Below the pieces are notes generated by a model. It was not told the origin of the DNA and did no database searches. It worked only from the letters and a program-made list of their open reading frames with translations. A stretch of DNA of 64,000 nt from DDH964 sp963763205 (lineage in GTDB: Bacteria > Desulfobacterota > Desulfuromonadia > Desulfuromonadales > DDH964), in NCBI GenBank assembly GCA_963763205.1, contig CAVXNQ010000015.1, forward strand, positions 1 through 64,000. Direction: 5' to 3'. Positions 31,901 through 41,698 of the stretch are shown here, in pieces; positions within the stretch are counted from its first letter, which is position 1, and each line of letters opens with the position of its first letter. Position numbers and translations under genes: made by a program.

Positions 31901-33635
31901 AAGGTCTACCCGGAGATCGCCAAGGTGCGCCACTCGACCCCCGGCGTCGGCCTGATCTCGCCGCCGCCCCACCACGACATCTACTCGATCGAGGACCTCG
32001 CCGAGCTGATCCACGACCTGAAAAACGCCAACCCGAGGCCCGCATCAGCGTCAAGCTGGTCTCCGAAGTCGGCGTCGGCACCATCGCCGCCGGGGTCGCC
32101 AAGGCCAAGGCCGACGTCGTGCTGATCTCCGGCCACGACGGCGGCACCGGCGCCTCGCCCCTCTCCAGCATCCACCACTCGGGGCTGCCCTGGGAACTGG
32201 GCCTGGCCGAGACCCACCAGACCCTGCTGCTCAACGACCTGCGCGGCCGCATCGTGCGTCGAGACCGACGGCCAGCTCAAGACCGGCCGCGACGTGGCCA
32301 TCGCCGCCATGCTCGGCGCCGAGGAGTTCGGTTTCGCCACCGCGCCGCTGGTGGTCCTGGGCTGCATCATGATGCGCGTCTGCCACCTCAACACCTGCCC
32401 GGTCGGCGTCGCCACCCAGGACCCGCAGCTGCGCAAGAGCTTCACCGGCTAGCCCGATCACGTCGTCAATTTCATCACCTTCATCGCCCGCGAGGTGCGC
32501 GAGATGATGGCGCGACTCGGCTTCCGCACCCTCGATGAGATGGTCGGCCGCAGCGACCTGCTTGCAGCCGCACCCGGAGAGCCCGGATCATTGGAAGGCC
32601 CGGGGCCTCGACTTCGCCGCCATCCTCCACCGGCCGGAGGTCGGCGACGAGGTCGGCCGGACCTGCCGGGTCGCCCAGGACCACGGCCTCGAGCACGCGC
32701 TCGACCGCACCCTCCTGCTCGACCTCTGCGAGCCGGCCATGGAGAGCGGCGAGCCGGTCCGGGCCGCGCTGCCGATCCGCAACGTCAACCGCGTGGTCGG
32801 CACCCTGCTCGGCAGCGAGGTGACCCGCACGCTACGGCGGCAAGGGGCTGCCCGAGGACACCATCCACCTCAAGTTCAACGGCAGCGCCGGCCAGTCCTT
32901 CGCCGCCTTCGTCCCGCCGGGCATGACCCTGACCTCGAGGGGGACGCCAACGACTACTTCGGCAAGGGGCTTTCCGGCGGCCGGATCATCATCTTTCCGC
33001 CGCGCAGCGCGACCTTCGACCCGGCGGACAACATCCTCATCGGCAACGTCGCCTTCTACGGCGCCACCGCCGGCGAGGCCTACATCAGCGGCATGGCCGG
33101 CGAACGCTTCTGCGTCCGCAACTCGGGCGTCAACGCCGTCGTCGAGGCGGTCGGCGACCACGGCTGCGAATACATGACCGGCGGCACGGTGGTCATGCTC
33201 GGCCCCACCGGGCGCAACTTCGCCGCCGGCATGTCCGGCGGCATCGCCTACGTCTACGATGCCGCCGGCAGCTTCGCCGCCCGCTGCAACCCGGCGATGG
33301 TCGATCTCGAACCGCTCGCCGACGCCGAGGAGGCCAAGCGGTTGCAGGGCGCTGATCGAGCGCCACTCGCAGCTGACCGGCTCCAACCGCGCCGACGCGA
33401 TCCTCGCCGACTGGAGCCGCAGCCTGCGACGCTTCGTCAAGGTCTACCCCCGCGACTACCGGCGCATGCAGGAGGCCATCGACCGCGCCGTCGCCGCCGG
33501 CCACGGCGGCGAGGAGGCGCTGCGGCCGCCTTCGACGAGAATGCCGCGGACCTGTCGCGGGTCGGCGGGAACTACGGGCAGCAATGGACAAGGAACAAGG
33601 GGATAAGGAAAGGCAAAGGCGTTGCTCGCGGATAA
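28971..33635 (+). CDS. gltB: Glutamate synthase large subunit (many indels, one in-frame stop)
   Basis: GltB makes two glutamates from glutamine and 2-oxoglutarate. Seen in order: the amidotransferase Cys in HDSCGVGFV; RFSTNTFPNW; AHNGEINTLRGN; the central domain; the FMN barrel with RFKTGAMSYGSIS, GGKSNTGEGGED and HDGGTGASPLSS; the Fe-S site CHLNTCPVGVATQ; and the C-terminal beta-helix (GKGLSGGRIIIFPP). Total is about 1550 residues, as usual. About fourteen single-base indels break the frame, most of them insertions (for example near 29246, 30173, 30381, 31350, 32260, 32562, 33349). TAG at 32450-32452 interrupts FTG-PDHVVNF. gltD follows, so the enzyme is probably real and the defects sequencing-related. 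Confidence 0.88.
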
Positions 33636-33749
33636 AATCTGATCACTTCGGATAAAAATCGGATCAACCTTTTGCAAACCAGGCCTGTTGATTTTGTTTG
33701 AATCCGAATTTAATCAGATTTATCCGAAGTTATCCGTGAACCGCCTTTA
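33623..33749. repeat. Imperfect palindromic intergenic repeat, copy 1
   Basis: The left arm contains GCGGATAAAATCTGATCA and CGGATAAAAATCGGATCA. The right arm is their inverse and ends GAACCGCCTTT. The same family occurs at 35302-35406. The gltB stop codon falls within its left edge. Confidence 0.75.
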
Positions 33750-33812
33750 GGGATTTTTCGTATCATTTGCGGGGTAAGCGAACTGGCAAAACGCTTCCGA
33801 GGATTGAAAACT

Positions 33813-35285
33813 ATGGGCAAGCAAGGCGGATTTCTCGAATACTACCGGGAGCTGCCGGCCGACCGGCCGGTGGAGGAGCGGCTGCACGACTGGCAGGAAT
33901 TTCATCTCCACTACCCCGAGGCGCGCTGCCGCGAGCAGGGGGCGCGCTGCATGGAGTGCGGCACCCCCTTCTGCCACACCGGGCTGACCATCGCCGGCGC
34001 GGCCTCCGGCTGCCCGGTCTACAACCTGATCCCGGAGTGGAACGACCTGGTCTACCGCGGTCTCTGGCAGAAGGCGCTGGAGCGGCTGCACATGACCAAC
34101 AACTTCCCCGAGTTCACCGGCCGCGTCTGCCCCGCCCCCTGCGAGGGGGCCTGCGTCCTCGCCATCATCGAGCCGCCGGTGACGATCAAGGCGATCGAGC
34201 AGGCGATCGCCGACCGCGGCTTCGAGGAAGGCTGGATCCTCCCCCGGCCGCCGGCCGGGCGCAGCGGCAAGAAGGTCGCGGTGGTCGGCTCCGGGCCGGC
34301 GGGCCTCGCCTGCGCCGCCCAGCTCAACAAGGCCTGGCACCAGGTCACGGTCTACGAGCGCGCCGACCGCATCGGCGGCCTGCTGATGTACGGCATCCCC
34401 AACATGAAACTCGACAAGGGCTTCGTGCAGCGCCGCGTCGACCTGCTCGCCGCCGAAGGGGTCGACTTCGTCACCGGCGTCGAGATCGGCCGCGACCTGC
34501 CCCTCTCGTTGCTGCGGGAAGAGTTCGACGCCGTGGTCCTCTGCTGCGGCGCGACCAAGCCCCGCGACCTGGCGATCCCCGGCCGGGAGCTAGACGGCGT
34601 CCACTTCGCCATGGAGTATCTGACCCACAACACCCGCCGCCTCCTCGACGGCACGCCGCTGGAGATCAACGCCGCCGGCAAGCAGGTGGTGGTCATCGGC
34701 GGCGGCGACACCGGCACCGACTGCGTCGCCACCGCCCTGCGCCAGGGATGCAAAAGCGTCGTCCAGCTCGAGATCCTGCCGCGGCCGCCGCAGAAGCGGG
34801 CGGTCAACAACCCCTGGCCGCAGTGGCCGCGGATCTTCCGTGCCGATTACGGCCAGGAGGAGGCGAAAGCCCACTTCGGTGCCGACCCGCGCCAGTACCT
34901 GGTCACCGCCGACGAGTTCGTCGCCGATAGCGTGGGGGCGGTCCGGCAGGTGCGGGTCCACGACATCGAATGGCTGGAGGAGGAGGGGCGGCTGCAGGCG
35001 CGCAAGGTGCACGGCAGCGAGCGGCTGATCGGCGCCGAGCTGGTGCTCTTGGCGATGGGCTTTCTCGGTCCGGAAGAGACGGTGACCGCCGGGGTGGAAC
35101 TGGCACGCGACGGGCGCACCAACCTGCAGGCCGAATACGGCCGCTTCGCCACCAGCGTTCCCGGGGTCTTCGCCGCCGGCGATGCCCGCCGCGGGCAGAG
35201 CCTGGTGGTCTGGGCGATCAACGAGGGGCGCGGCGCCGCCCGCGAGGTCGATCGCTACCTGATGGGGGAGAGCGAGCTGCCCTAA
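33813..35285 (+). CDS. gltD: Glutamate synthase small subunit
   Basis: GltD is the FAD/NADPH-dependent electron donor of glutamate synthase. It is 490 aa and intact. The N-terminal Fe-S cysteines are in CMECGTPFCH (near residue 48) and GRVCPAPCEGAC (near 106). The FAD site is VVGSGPAGLACA (near 156), the NADPH site IGGGDTGTDC (near 297), and GVFAAGDARRGQSLVVWAI (near 455) completes the flavin fold. ATG 33813 is chosen; a TTG lies 9 nt upstream. It is separated from gltB by about 180 nt filled with a palindromic repeat, with a second copy directly after the gene. Confidence 0.95.
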   Translation: MGKQGGFLEYYRELPADRPVEERLHDWQEFHLHYPEARCREQGARCMECGTPFCHTGLTIAGAASGCPVYNLIPEWNDLVYRGLWQKALERLHMTNNFPEFTGRVCPAPCEGACVLAIIEPPVTIKAIEQAIADRGFEEGWILPRPPAGRSGKKVAVVGSGPAGLACAAQLNKAWHQVTVYERADRIGGLLMYGIPNMKLDKGFVQRRVDLLAAEGVDFVTGVEIGRDLPLSLLREEFDAVVLCCGATKPRDLAIPGRELDGVHFAMEYLTHNTRRLLDGTPLEINAAGKQVVVIGGGDTGTDCVATALRQGCKSVVQLEILPRPPQKRAVNNPWPQWPRIFRADYGQEEAKAHFGADPRQYLVTADEFVADSVGAVRQVRVHDIEWLEEEGRLQARKVHGSERLIGAELVLLAMGFLGPEETVTAGVELARDGRTNLQAEYGRFATSVPGVFAAGDARRGQSLVVWAINEGRGAAREVDRYLMGESELP

Positions 35286-35301
35286 GGGCAACCTGAAAAA
35301 A

Positions 35302-35406
35302 AAGGCGGTTCACGCGGATAACTGTCGGATAAAAATCGGATCAAATTTGGTTGGCCTGATCCGAACTTAATCCGATTTTATCCGAATTGATCCGCGGAAC
35401 CGCCTT
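35302..35406. repeat. Imperfect palindromic intergenic repeat, copy 2
   Basis: It begins AAAGGCGGTTCACGCGGATAA and ends in the inverse, GATCCGCGGAACCGCCTTT. The inner parts (CGGATAAAAATCGGATCA and GATCCGAACTTAATCCGATT) also pair. The whole unit can form a long hairpin and could terminate gltD transcription. Confidence 0.8.
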
Positions 35407-35427
35407 TGTCTTTGTGCTTTTCCCGCC

Positions 35428-36013
35428 TCAGGGGCGGATCACCCGGCCGGCTTTGCTGAGGGTCTGGGCGATGTCGAACATGTTGGTCACCCGCCCCACC
35501 GCCAACTCCTCCTTGAGGCCGAAGAAGTCGAGGCAGAGGCCGCAGGCGGCGACGTCGGTGCCGCGGCAGGCGAGCTGCTCGATGGCTTCGAGAGGCTTCG
35601 GAGCCGCGGCAGGCGAGCTTCACCCCGGCGTTGACGAAGTAGAGGGCGTCGGGAACGTCGTCGAGATCGAGCAGGGTGATCAGGAAGTTTTTCAGCAGCA
35701 GCCGGCCGAGTTCATCGTTGCCGCTGCCCATGGTCTCGGCGCCGACGAAGACCACCGTAGGGCCGGCGGCGGGTCCAGCCGCAGCCGGCTCCGGCGGGGC
35801 GGCGCCGGGGGTCAGCTCCAGGGCGAAGCCTCCTTCGGCCGGGGTGACGCTGACCGCGTATCCCTGGCTGGCCGCCAGGCGGCCGACGTTCTCCCGGGCG
35901 ACCTCGTCGCCGACCAGCACGGTCAGCGCTTCGCCCGGCGCGGCCAGGAGCTGTTTGCGGGTTTCGACCACGGGATGGGGACACTTGTGGGCGCGGCAAT
36001 CGAGGGTTTTCAT
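35428..36013 (-). CDS. yedF: YedF-like sulfurtransferase-family protein (frameshifted)
   Basis: About 194 residues. An N-terminal TusA-like domain begins MKTLDCRAHKCPHPVV with the conserved Cys-Pro pair, and a DsrE-like second domain (VVFVGAETMGSGNDELG, DALYFVNAGVKLACRGS) follows. This two-domain layout matches the selenium-metabolism-associated protein YedF. The C-terminus, GRVTNMFDIAQTLSKAGRVIRP, is reached after one indel near 35600. Its exact reaction is not established. It is followed by gltD in convergent orientation. Confidence 0.82.
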
Positions 36014-36060
36014 GGTGTTCTCTCTCAGGGCAATTGAGGTGAGTTTCATGGGTTCCATAG

Positions 36061-36090
36061 GTCCCATTTGTCCTATAGGACCAATGGGAC
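36061..36090. repeat. 30-bp palindrome
   Basis: GTCCCATT..GTCCTATAGGAC..AATGGGAC is a near-perfect palindrome. Further GGTCCCAT-like pieces flank it. It overlaps the last codons of rlmD and lies upstream of yedF. Confidence 0.7.
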
Positions 36091-37552
36091 ACATGGAAAC
36101 CCTTCAATTTCGCGGCGCTTCGGCCGTTTGCCGCGCGGATCGGGGACCAGGCGCGCCACCGATTCGACGTGGCCGGTCTGCGGGAACATGTCGACCGGCT
36201 GCACCTCCTCGGTGCGGTAGCCGTGGCCGGCCAGCAGTTCCAGGTCGCGGGCCAGGGTCTCCGGGTTGCAGGAGACGTAGATCAGAAGCCGCGGCGCCAG
36301 CCCGGCCAGGGCTTCGAGGACCGCCGGTTCGCAGCCGCCCCGGGGCGGGTTGACCACCGCGACGCAGCCGGCCGGAACCTCCAGGGCGAGATCGTGGACC
36401 AGTTCCTCGGCTTCGCCGGCGAGGAAGCGGCAGTTCTCCAGGCCGTTGAGGCGGGCGTTCTCGCGGGCGTTGCGCACCGCCTCCTCCACCGCCTCGATGC
36501 CGATCACCCGGCCGGCGTCGCGGGCCAGGTGCAGGGCGATGCCGCCGATGCCGCAGTAGAGGTCGATGGCGCTCTCCTCGCGGGAGAGGGCTGCCCAGCG
36601 CCGCACCAGGGCGTAGATGCGCGCCGCCTGCTCGTGGTTGACCTGGAAGAAGGCGGTCGGGGCAATGCGCAGCCGCACCTCGCCGAGCTGGTCGAAGAGG
36701 TCGGGGGTGCCGACCAGGCGCAGGGTTTCGCGGCCGAAGATGACGTTGCCGCTGCTCGAGATTGACGTTCTGCTGCACCGAGACGATTTCGGGGTGCTTG
36801 CTCTTCAGCGCCTTGGCCAGCCGCGGCAGCTGGCGAAAATCCTTCTCGGCGGTGACGAAGGTGACCATCGCCTTGCCGCTGGACGGACTGATCCGCACCA
36901 GCAGGTAGCGCAGCAGGCCGCGTTGGCGCTTGGCATCCCAGACCCAGATCTCCTGCCGCTCGATCTCGCTGCGCACCGTGGCGACAATGCGGTTGATCAG
37001 CGGGTGGTGGAGCGGGCAGCTGCCGATGTCGACCACCTGGTGGCTGCCGCGGCGGTAGAGGCCGACGGAGACCTTGCCCCGCTCCTTGGCCAGCACCAGT
37101 TTGGCGTTGGTGCGGTAGCCAAAGGGCTGCTCGGCGCCCCATATCGGCGCCACCGGGACCCGGGCCAGGGCCTCGCGGCCGGCCAGCGCGTTGCGTACCC
37201 GCGCTTCCTTGACCTGTAGCTGGGCGGGGTAGGCGAGGGTGATCAGCGGGCAGCCGAGGCAGTCGCCGGCGCAGCGGCAGGGCCCTTTGATGCGTTGCGG
37301 ATGGGGGACGAGCACCTCGCGCAGCAGCCCGACGGAGCGACGCTGCCCCTCGTGCTCCAGCGCGGCGCGGATCTTCTCCCCGGGAAAGGCCCCGGCCACC
37401 AGCAGCTCCTTGCCGGCGTAGCGGCCGATGCCGACGCCGTCGTCGTCGAGGTGCTCGATGGTCGTCTCCACCGTCGGCAGGGCCGGTTTGACGGTCTTGC
37501 GCGGCGGGCGTGCAGCGTTGGCGGGTTTTTTCGGGCGGGGCGGCTGGGCCAT
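36073..37552 (-). CDS. rlmD: 23S rRNA (uracil-5-)-methyltransferase, RlmD/RumA family (one frameshift)
   Basis: This enzyme methylates a uracil of 23S rRNA using S-adenosylmethionine. Residues 1-25 form a basic Lys/Pro tail, then a TRAM domain, then a cysteine cluster for an Fe-S centre (CRCAGDCLGC, near residue 97). The catalytic part has AFFQVNHEQA, LYCGIGGIALHLA (SAM site), VVNPPRGGCEP, and YVSCNPETLARDL with the nucleophile Cys. One inserted base near 36762 splits the frame; corrected length is 492 aa. Start ATG 37552 (MAQPPRP) is preferred to longer options. Confidence 0.9.
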
Positions 37553-37817
37553 GGGGATTCCTTTTCGATGTACGGCTGATTCTGCCGTGGAACCATACTC
37601 TTTCCCGGGCGGCGCTGTCAATCGCGGCGGCGCTTGACGGCGGGGCGGGGCGGCCGGTAGAATCGGCGGTCGAAAAGGCCGTTTCTGAGTTTTGGGATTT
37701 GCGCTTCAGGTTGCAAACCCAAGTGGCCGGGGGCCGCCTTCGATCTGCCTGGAGTCCGCTCGCCCCAGCGCAGCAACATCGAAACTCAAGACTTAAAACG
37801 TAAAACGGAGATTCTTT

Positions 37818-38877
<1,060 letters not shown>

Positions 38878-38927
38878 CCCTTCTATCGGAATCCCTGCCC
38901 GGCAATTCGGGAGGATTAAAACAATCA

Positions 38928-38965
38928 AGCCGGCCAGAGGGTTTTCCCTGGCCGGCTTTTGTTTC
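38928..38965 (+). terminator. Rho-independent terminator
   Basis: The stem AAGCCGGCCAGAGGG/CCCTGGCCGGCTT with a TTTT loop is followed by TTGTTT. It ends ispG and, being nearly symmetric, may also serve the converging protease gene. Confidence 0.85.
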
Positions 38966-39011
38966 AACGGTTTCGAGGTGAAGCCCGCGATTCCGGACGG
39001 TGGGACGGGAT

Positions 39012-41204
39012 TCAGCAGCCCGGATCGTTCTTGTGCGACCCCTTGCAATTGGGCGGACCGCTGCTGCCGCCGCTGTCGCTGCTGCCAGAGCTTCCCCCGC
39101 GGTTCTTCACCCGCACCGTGGCAGTCGCACTGCTGCTGCCCCCGTCGTCCGTCACCGTGATGGTGACGGCGTAGCTTCCGGTGGTCCCGTAGGTGTGGTT
39201 CGTGGTGATGCCGCTCCCGACCTGGCCGTCGCCAAAATTCCAACGGAAGGTCGCACTGCCGGCGTCGTAACTCGAAGAAGAGCCGTCGAAACTGCAGTCC
39301 CGTCCGCTGCAGACATAGCTGAAGGAGGCAACGGGCGGCCCGCTGACGGGGGGCGGCGGGGAGGAGTCGTAGACCGCCCCGACGGCATCGTCCGCCTTCA
39401 CCAGTCCGTAACCGCTGTCGAAGTCGAAGCCGGCGGTCTCCATGTCGATGGCCGTCGCTTCCAGGGCCGAATAGATCTCGGCCGGGGTGCTGGCCGGTCC
39501 GGCCTGGCGCATCAGGGCGGCGACCCCGGCGGCGTGCGGGGCGGCGGCCGAGGTGCCGAAGAAGTTCGGCCAGTCGTCGGCGTCCACGCTGCTGTCGGCG
39601 TAGAAGAAGGTGGTGTTGACGCCGTCGGGGGCGACGATCTGCGGCCGGTTGCGCACCTTGGGAGTTGCCAGGCGGTTGCCGGCGCTGTCGAAGAGGATGG
39701 GGGTGCCGCCGGCCGACGAGTAGTACTCCAGTTTCGGCGGGCTCGTCCCGTAGGCGGGGGTGTCTCCCCAGAAGGCCGCCCCCACCGCCTCGGCCCCGGC
39801 GGCGTTGGCGTGACCGTAGAGGGAGGAGCTTTCGGTCACGTATTCGTTGACGGTCAACTGCCCGAATTGAACGTATTTCATCAACCCCGCCGCGGGCCCG
39901 TCGAAGAGAGCGATCAGGATGTTGAAGCTGGTGCCGTAGGCGCCGCTGTTGACGAACTGGAGGACCTCGGTCGGGTCGCCGCCCTGTATGTTGTCGTCGA
40001 TGCTCGAGGCCAGGATGACCGTCCCCGAGGCGTCGGTCAGATAGATGTCGATGTCGTTGGGGGAGCTCTGGCCGCTGCTCAGCGAGCCGAAGGGGGAATC
40101 CCACTGCAGGGCGACGATGGCGGTTCCGCCCACCGGCACGGTGATCGCCTGCATGTAGTCGACCTGGGGCCCCGGATCGAAGTCGTGCAGCATCCCCCGA
40201 TCCTCCGTTCCGAAGAAGTTCTGCACGTAGAACTCCTCGCCGCTCGCCACGTAGGGGGATTCGTAGCTGTCGAGCGCCTGGTTGCCGGCGGCGGAGAAGT
40301 AGGCGGCGCCCCCGGCGACCACCTGGTCCACGGCCTGGGCGATGATGCCGTCCTGGAACATCGGCTCTTCCAGGTAGAGGATGTCGTCGGCGATCACCTT
40401 GGCGCCGGCGTCGGCGGCCAGCCTGAGGATGCCGTTGGCGAAGCCGGCCATGCCGTTGTAGGCGGTATGGAAGGCGAGCCCGGCGCCCGGCGCGACGTCG
40501 TGCACGATCTGCATCATGGCCCGCCCTTCGTCGGTGCAGGTCTGGGGAAGGAACAGGCTGCCGCAGTTGGCCGTATCGTCGAGAACGACGACGCCGGCGG
40601 GAAGGTCACCGCTGCCGACATCGTTTGCAGCTCCCCCCCGCTGGTTGTAGCTGTCGGAGATGACGCCGACGGTGACGCCGGATCCGTCGACAGCGTAGGC
40701 GCTGCGGGCGTCATCGGCCAGCATCGCCGCATCCCCTTCGCTGGTGACCAATCCGGCCTGCGTCTGCGGCCGCAACGAGGCGGCAATGAAGCGCAGGCTC
40801 GGCAGCCTCACCGCCCTCTCGAGGGCCCCCAGGGGGAACCAACCCGAAACGATGGCCCCGTAGCGTGTCGCTCGCTCCAATCCCAGCCCCTGGAGGTCGC
40901 CCTGCAGGAGGCTGGCGTCGGTGGCGGCAAGGGCCACGGCGTCGACCACCACCTTGCCGCGGGCGAACTGCACCAGCGGGTTGCTCGGCCGGAACGGGGT
41001 GGTCAGGCCCTGCCGGGCGTGGCTGCGATACTCGGCCAAAGCTCTGGCGAGGGCGGTGCCGGCTTTGGCCAGCGGGCCGCGCTTGTTGATCGCCACGCTT
41101 CCCGGATGGGCACTCGGATCGATCGCCTCCAGGCCATAGGCGGCAGGGCTCAGCAACAGGCCGATTGCCGCGGCGCGCAGCACCAGGCTAGATAGTCTTT
41201 TCAT
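39012..41204 (-). CDS. Secreted S8/sedolisin-like serine peptidase with PKD domain
   Basis: A 730-aa exported protease. The signal peptide spans residues 1-25 (SSLVLRAAAIGLLLSPAAYG). The peptidase domain has VGVISDSYN (Asp), TDEGRAMMQIVHDVAPGA and NFFGTSAAAPHAAGVAALM (nucleophile Ser). No ordinary subtilisin His-Gly motif is visible, and the Glu of DEGRAM may take its place, giving a Ser-Glu-Asp triad as in sedolisins; this is inference. A PKD domain (ASFSYVCSGRDCSFDGSSS to TYGTTGSYAVTITVTD) and a Gly/Ser-rich Cys tail (PNCKG, NDPGC) follow. ATG 41204 has AGGGAGAAGG upstream. Expression is probably set by the riboswitch in its leader. Confidence 0.88.
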   Translation of the reverse strand: MKRLSSLVLRAAAIGLLLSPAAYGLEAIDPSAHPGSVAINKRGPLAKAGTALARALAEYRSHARQGLTTPFRPSNPLVQFARGKVVVDAVALAATDASLLQGDLQGLGLERATRYGAIVSGWFPLGALERAVRLPSLRFIAASLRPQTQAGLVTSEGDAAMLADDARSAYAVDGSGVTVGVISDSYNQRGGAANDVGSGDLPAGVVVLDDTANCGSLFLPQTCTDEGRAMMQIVHDVAPGAGLAFHTAYNGMAGFANGILRLAADAGAKVIADDILYLEEPMFQDGIIAQAVDQVVAGGAAYFSAAGNQALDSYESPYVASGEEFYVQNFFGTEDRGMLHDFDPGPQVDYMQAITVPVGGTAIVALQWDSPFGSLSSGQSSPNDIDIYLTDASGTVILASSIDDNIQGGDPTEVLQFVNSGAYGTSFNILIALFDGPAAGLMKYVQFGQLTVNEYVTESSSLYGHANAAGAEAVGAAFWGDTPAYGTSPPKLEYYSSAGGTPILFDSAGNRLATPKVRNRPQIVAPDGVNTTFFYADSSVDADDWPNFFGTSAAAPHAAGVAALMRQAGPASTPAEIYSALEATAIDMETAGFDFDSGYGLVKADDAVGAVYDSSPPPPVSGPPVASFSYVCSGRDCSFDGSSSSYDAGSATFRWNFGDGQVGSGITTNHTYGTTGSYAVTITVTDDGGSSSATATVRVKNRGGSSGSSDSGGSSGPPNCKGSHKNDPGC

Positions 41205-41241
41205 CGCCTTCTCCCTTCCCTTTCTTGGCTGCAGGCCCAAC

Positions 41242-41352
41242 GAAAAGGCCGAACTCACCGGCAGGATTTATCCCCTTCGGCAGCTCGGCCATCGTCACCA
41301 GCGGTGAGACCCGCCGCTTTCCGTCCCCCCCTCGCGGAGGGTTTGGCGTTAT
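41242..41352 (-). promoter_or_regulatory. GEMM-like cyclic-dinucleotide riboswitch with terminator platform
   Basis: Read on the minus strand from 41352: CGCCAAACC, a stem capped by a GCGA tetraloop (CCTCC-GCGA-GGGGG), GACGGAAAGC, then GGCGGGTC and GATGGCCGAGCTGCCG. This follows the GEMM-I order (CAAAC, GNRA hairpin, GACGCAAAGC, GGGTC, GCCGGGCTGCCG). The last aptamer strand (41278-41290) can instead pair with 41248-41261, forming a hairpin followed by TTTTCG, i.e. a terminator. Ligand binding would then favour read-through into the protease. GEMM-I RNAs sense c-di-GMP, and the Ib subtype found in Geobacter senses 3',3'-cGAMP. I cannot tell which applies. Confidence 0.72.
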
Positions 41353-41366
41353 CGGGTTCTGTTTAA

Positions 41367-41395
41367 CGGGTAGCCTCCAGGCGGCCCCTTGTCAA
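41367..41395 (-). promoter_or_regulatory. Candidate promoter of the riboswitch-protease transcript
   Basis: On the minus strand TTGACA (41390-41395), a 17-nt spacer, and TACCCG (41367-41372). The -35 is perfect and the -10 weak. Transcription would begin just ahead of the aptamer. Confidence 0.5.
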
Positions 41396-41698
41396 GGCGG
41401 ATTTCTTTTCAAAATCAAACAATTCCCAAACTGTTTCGTTTTCGGGGAATTATTTCCGCAGGTTACGGTACCGTTTCGCTTCCCGCCTCGCAGCAATCGG
41501 CCGGGGGTTGGAATTGACATGGTCCACGTACAGGATGTAAAAGGGAGAATCGGCCGATCCGAAAGCGAAAGAGCGGCGGGAGGGAGGATCCCGGGCGCGT
41601 CCGGCGCCGACCTGCACCAGAATATTCCAGTCATTTAATCTGCCGGCCGGCTGCGGATGGACCCATAGCGGACCAGCCAAGCCTGCCGGGGAGTATCC

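Noticed and set aside
28971..33635. gltB as a pseudogene
   Set aside because: The same error type occurs in rpoB and rpoC, and gltD next to it is intact, so sequence error is more likely than decay.
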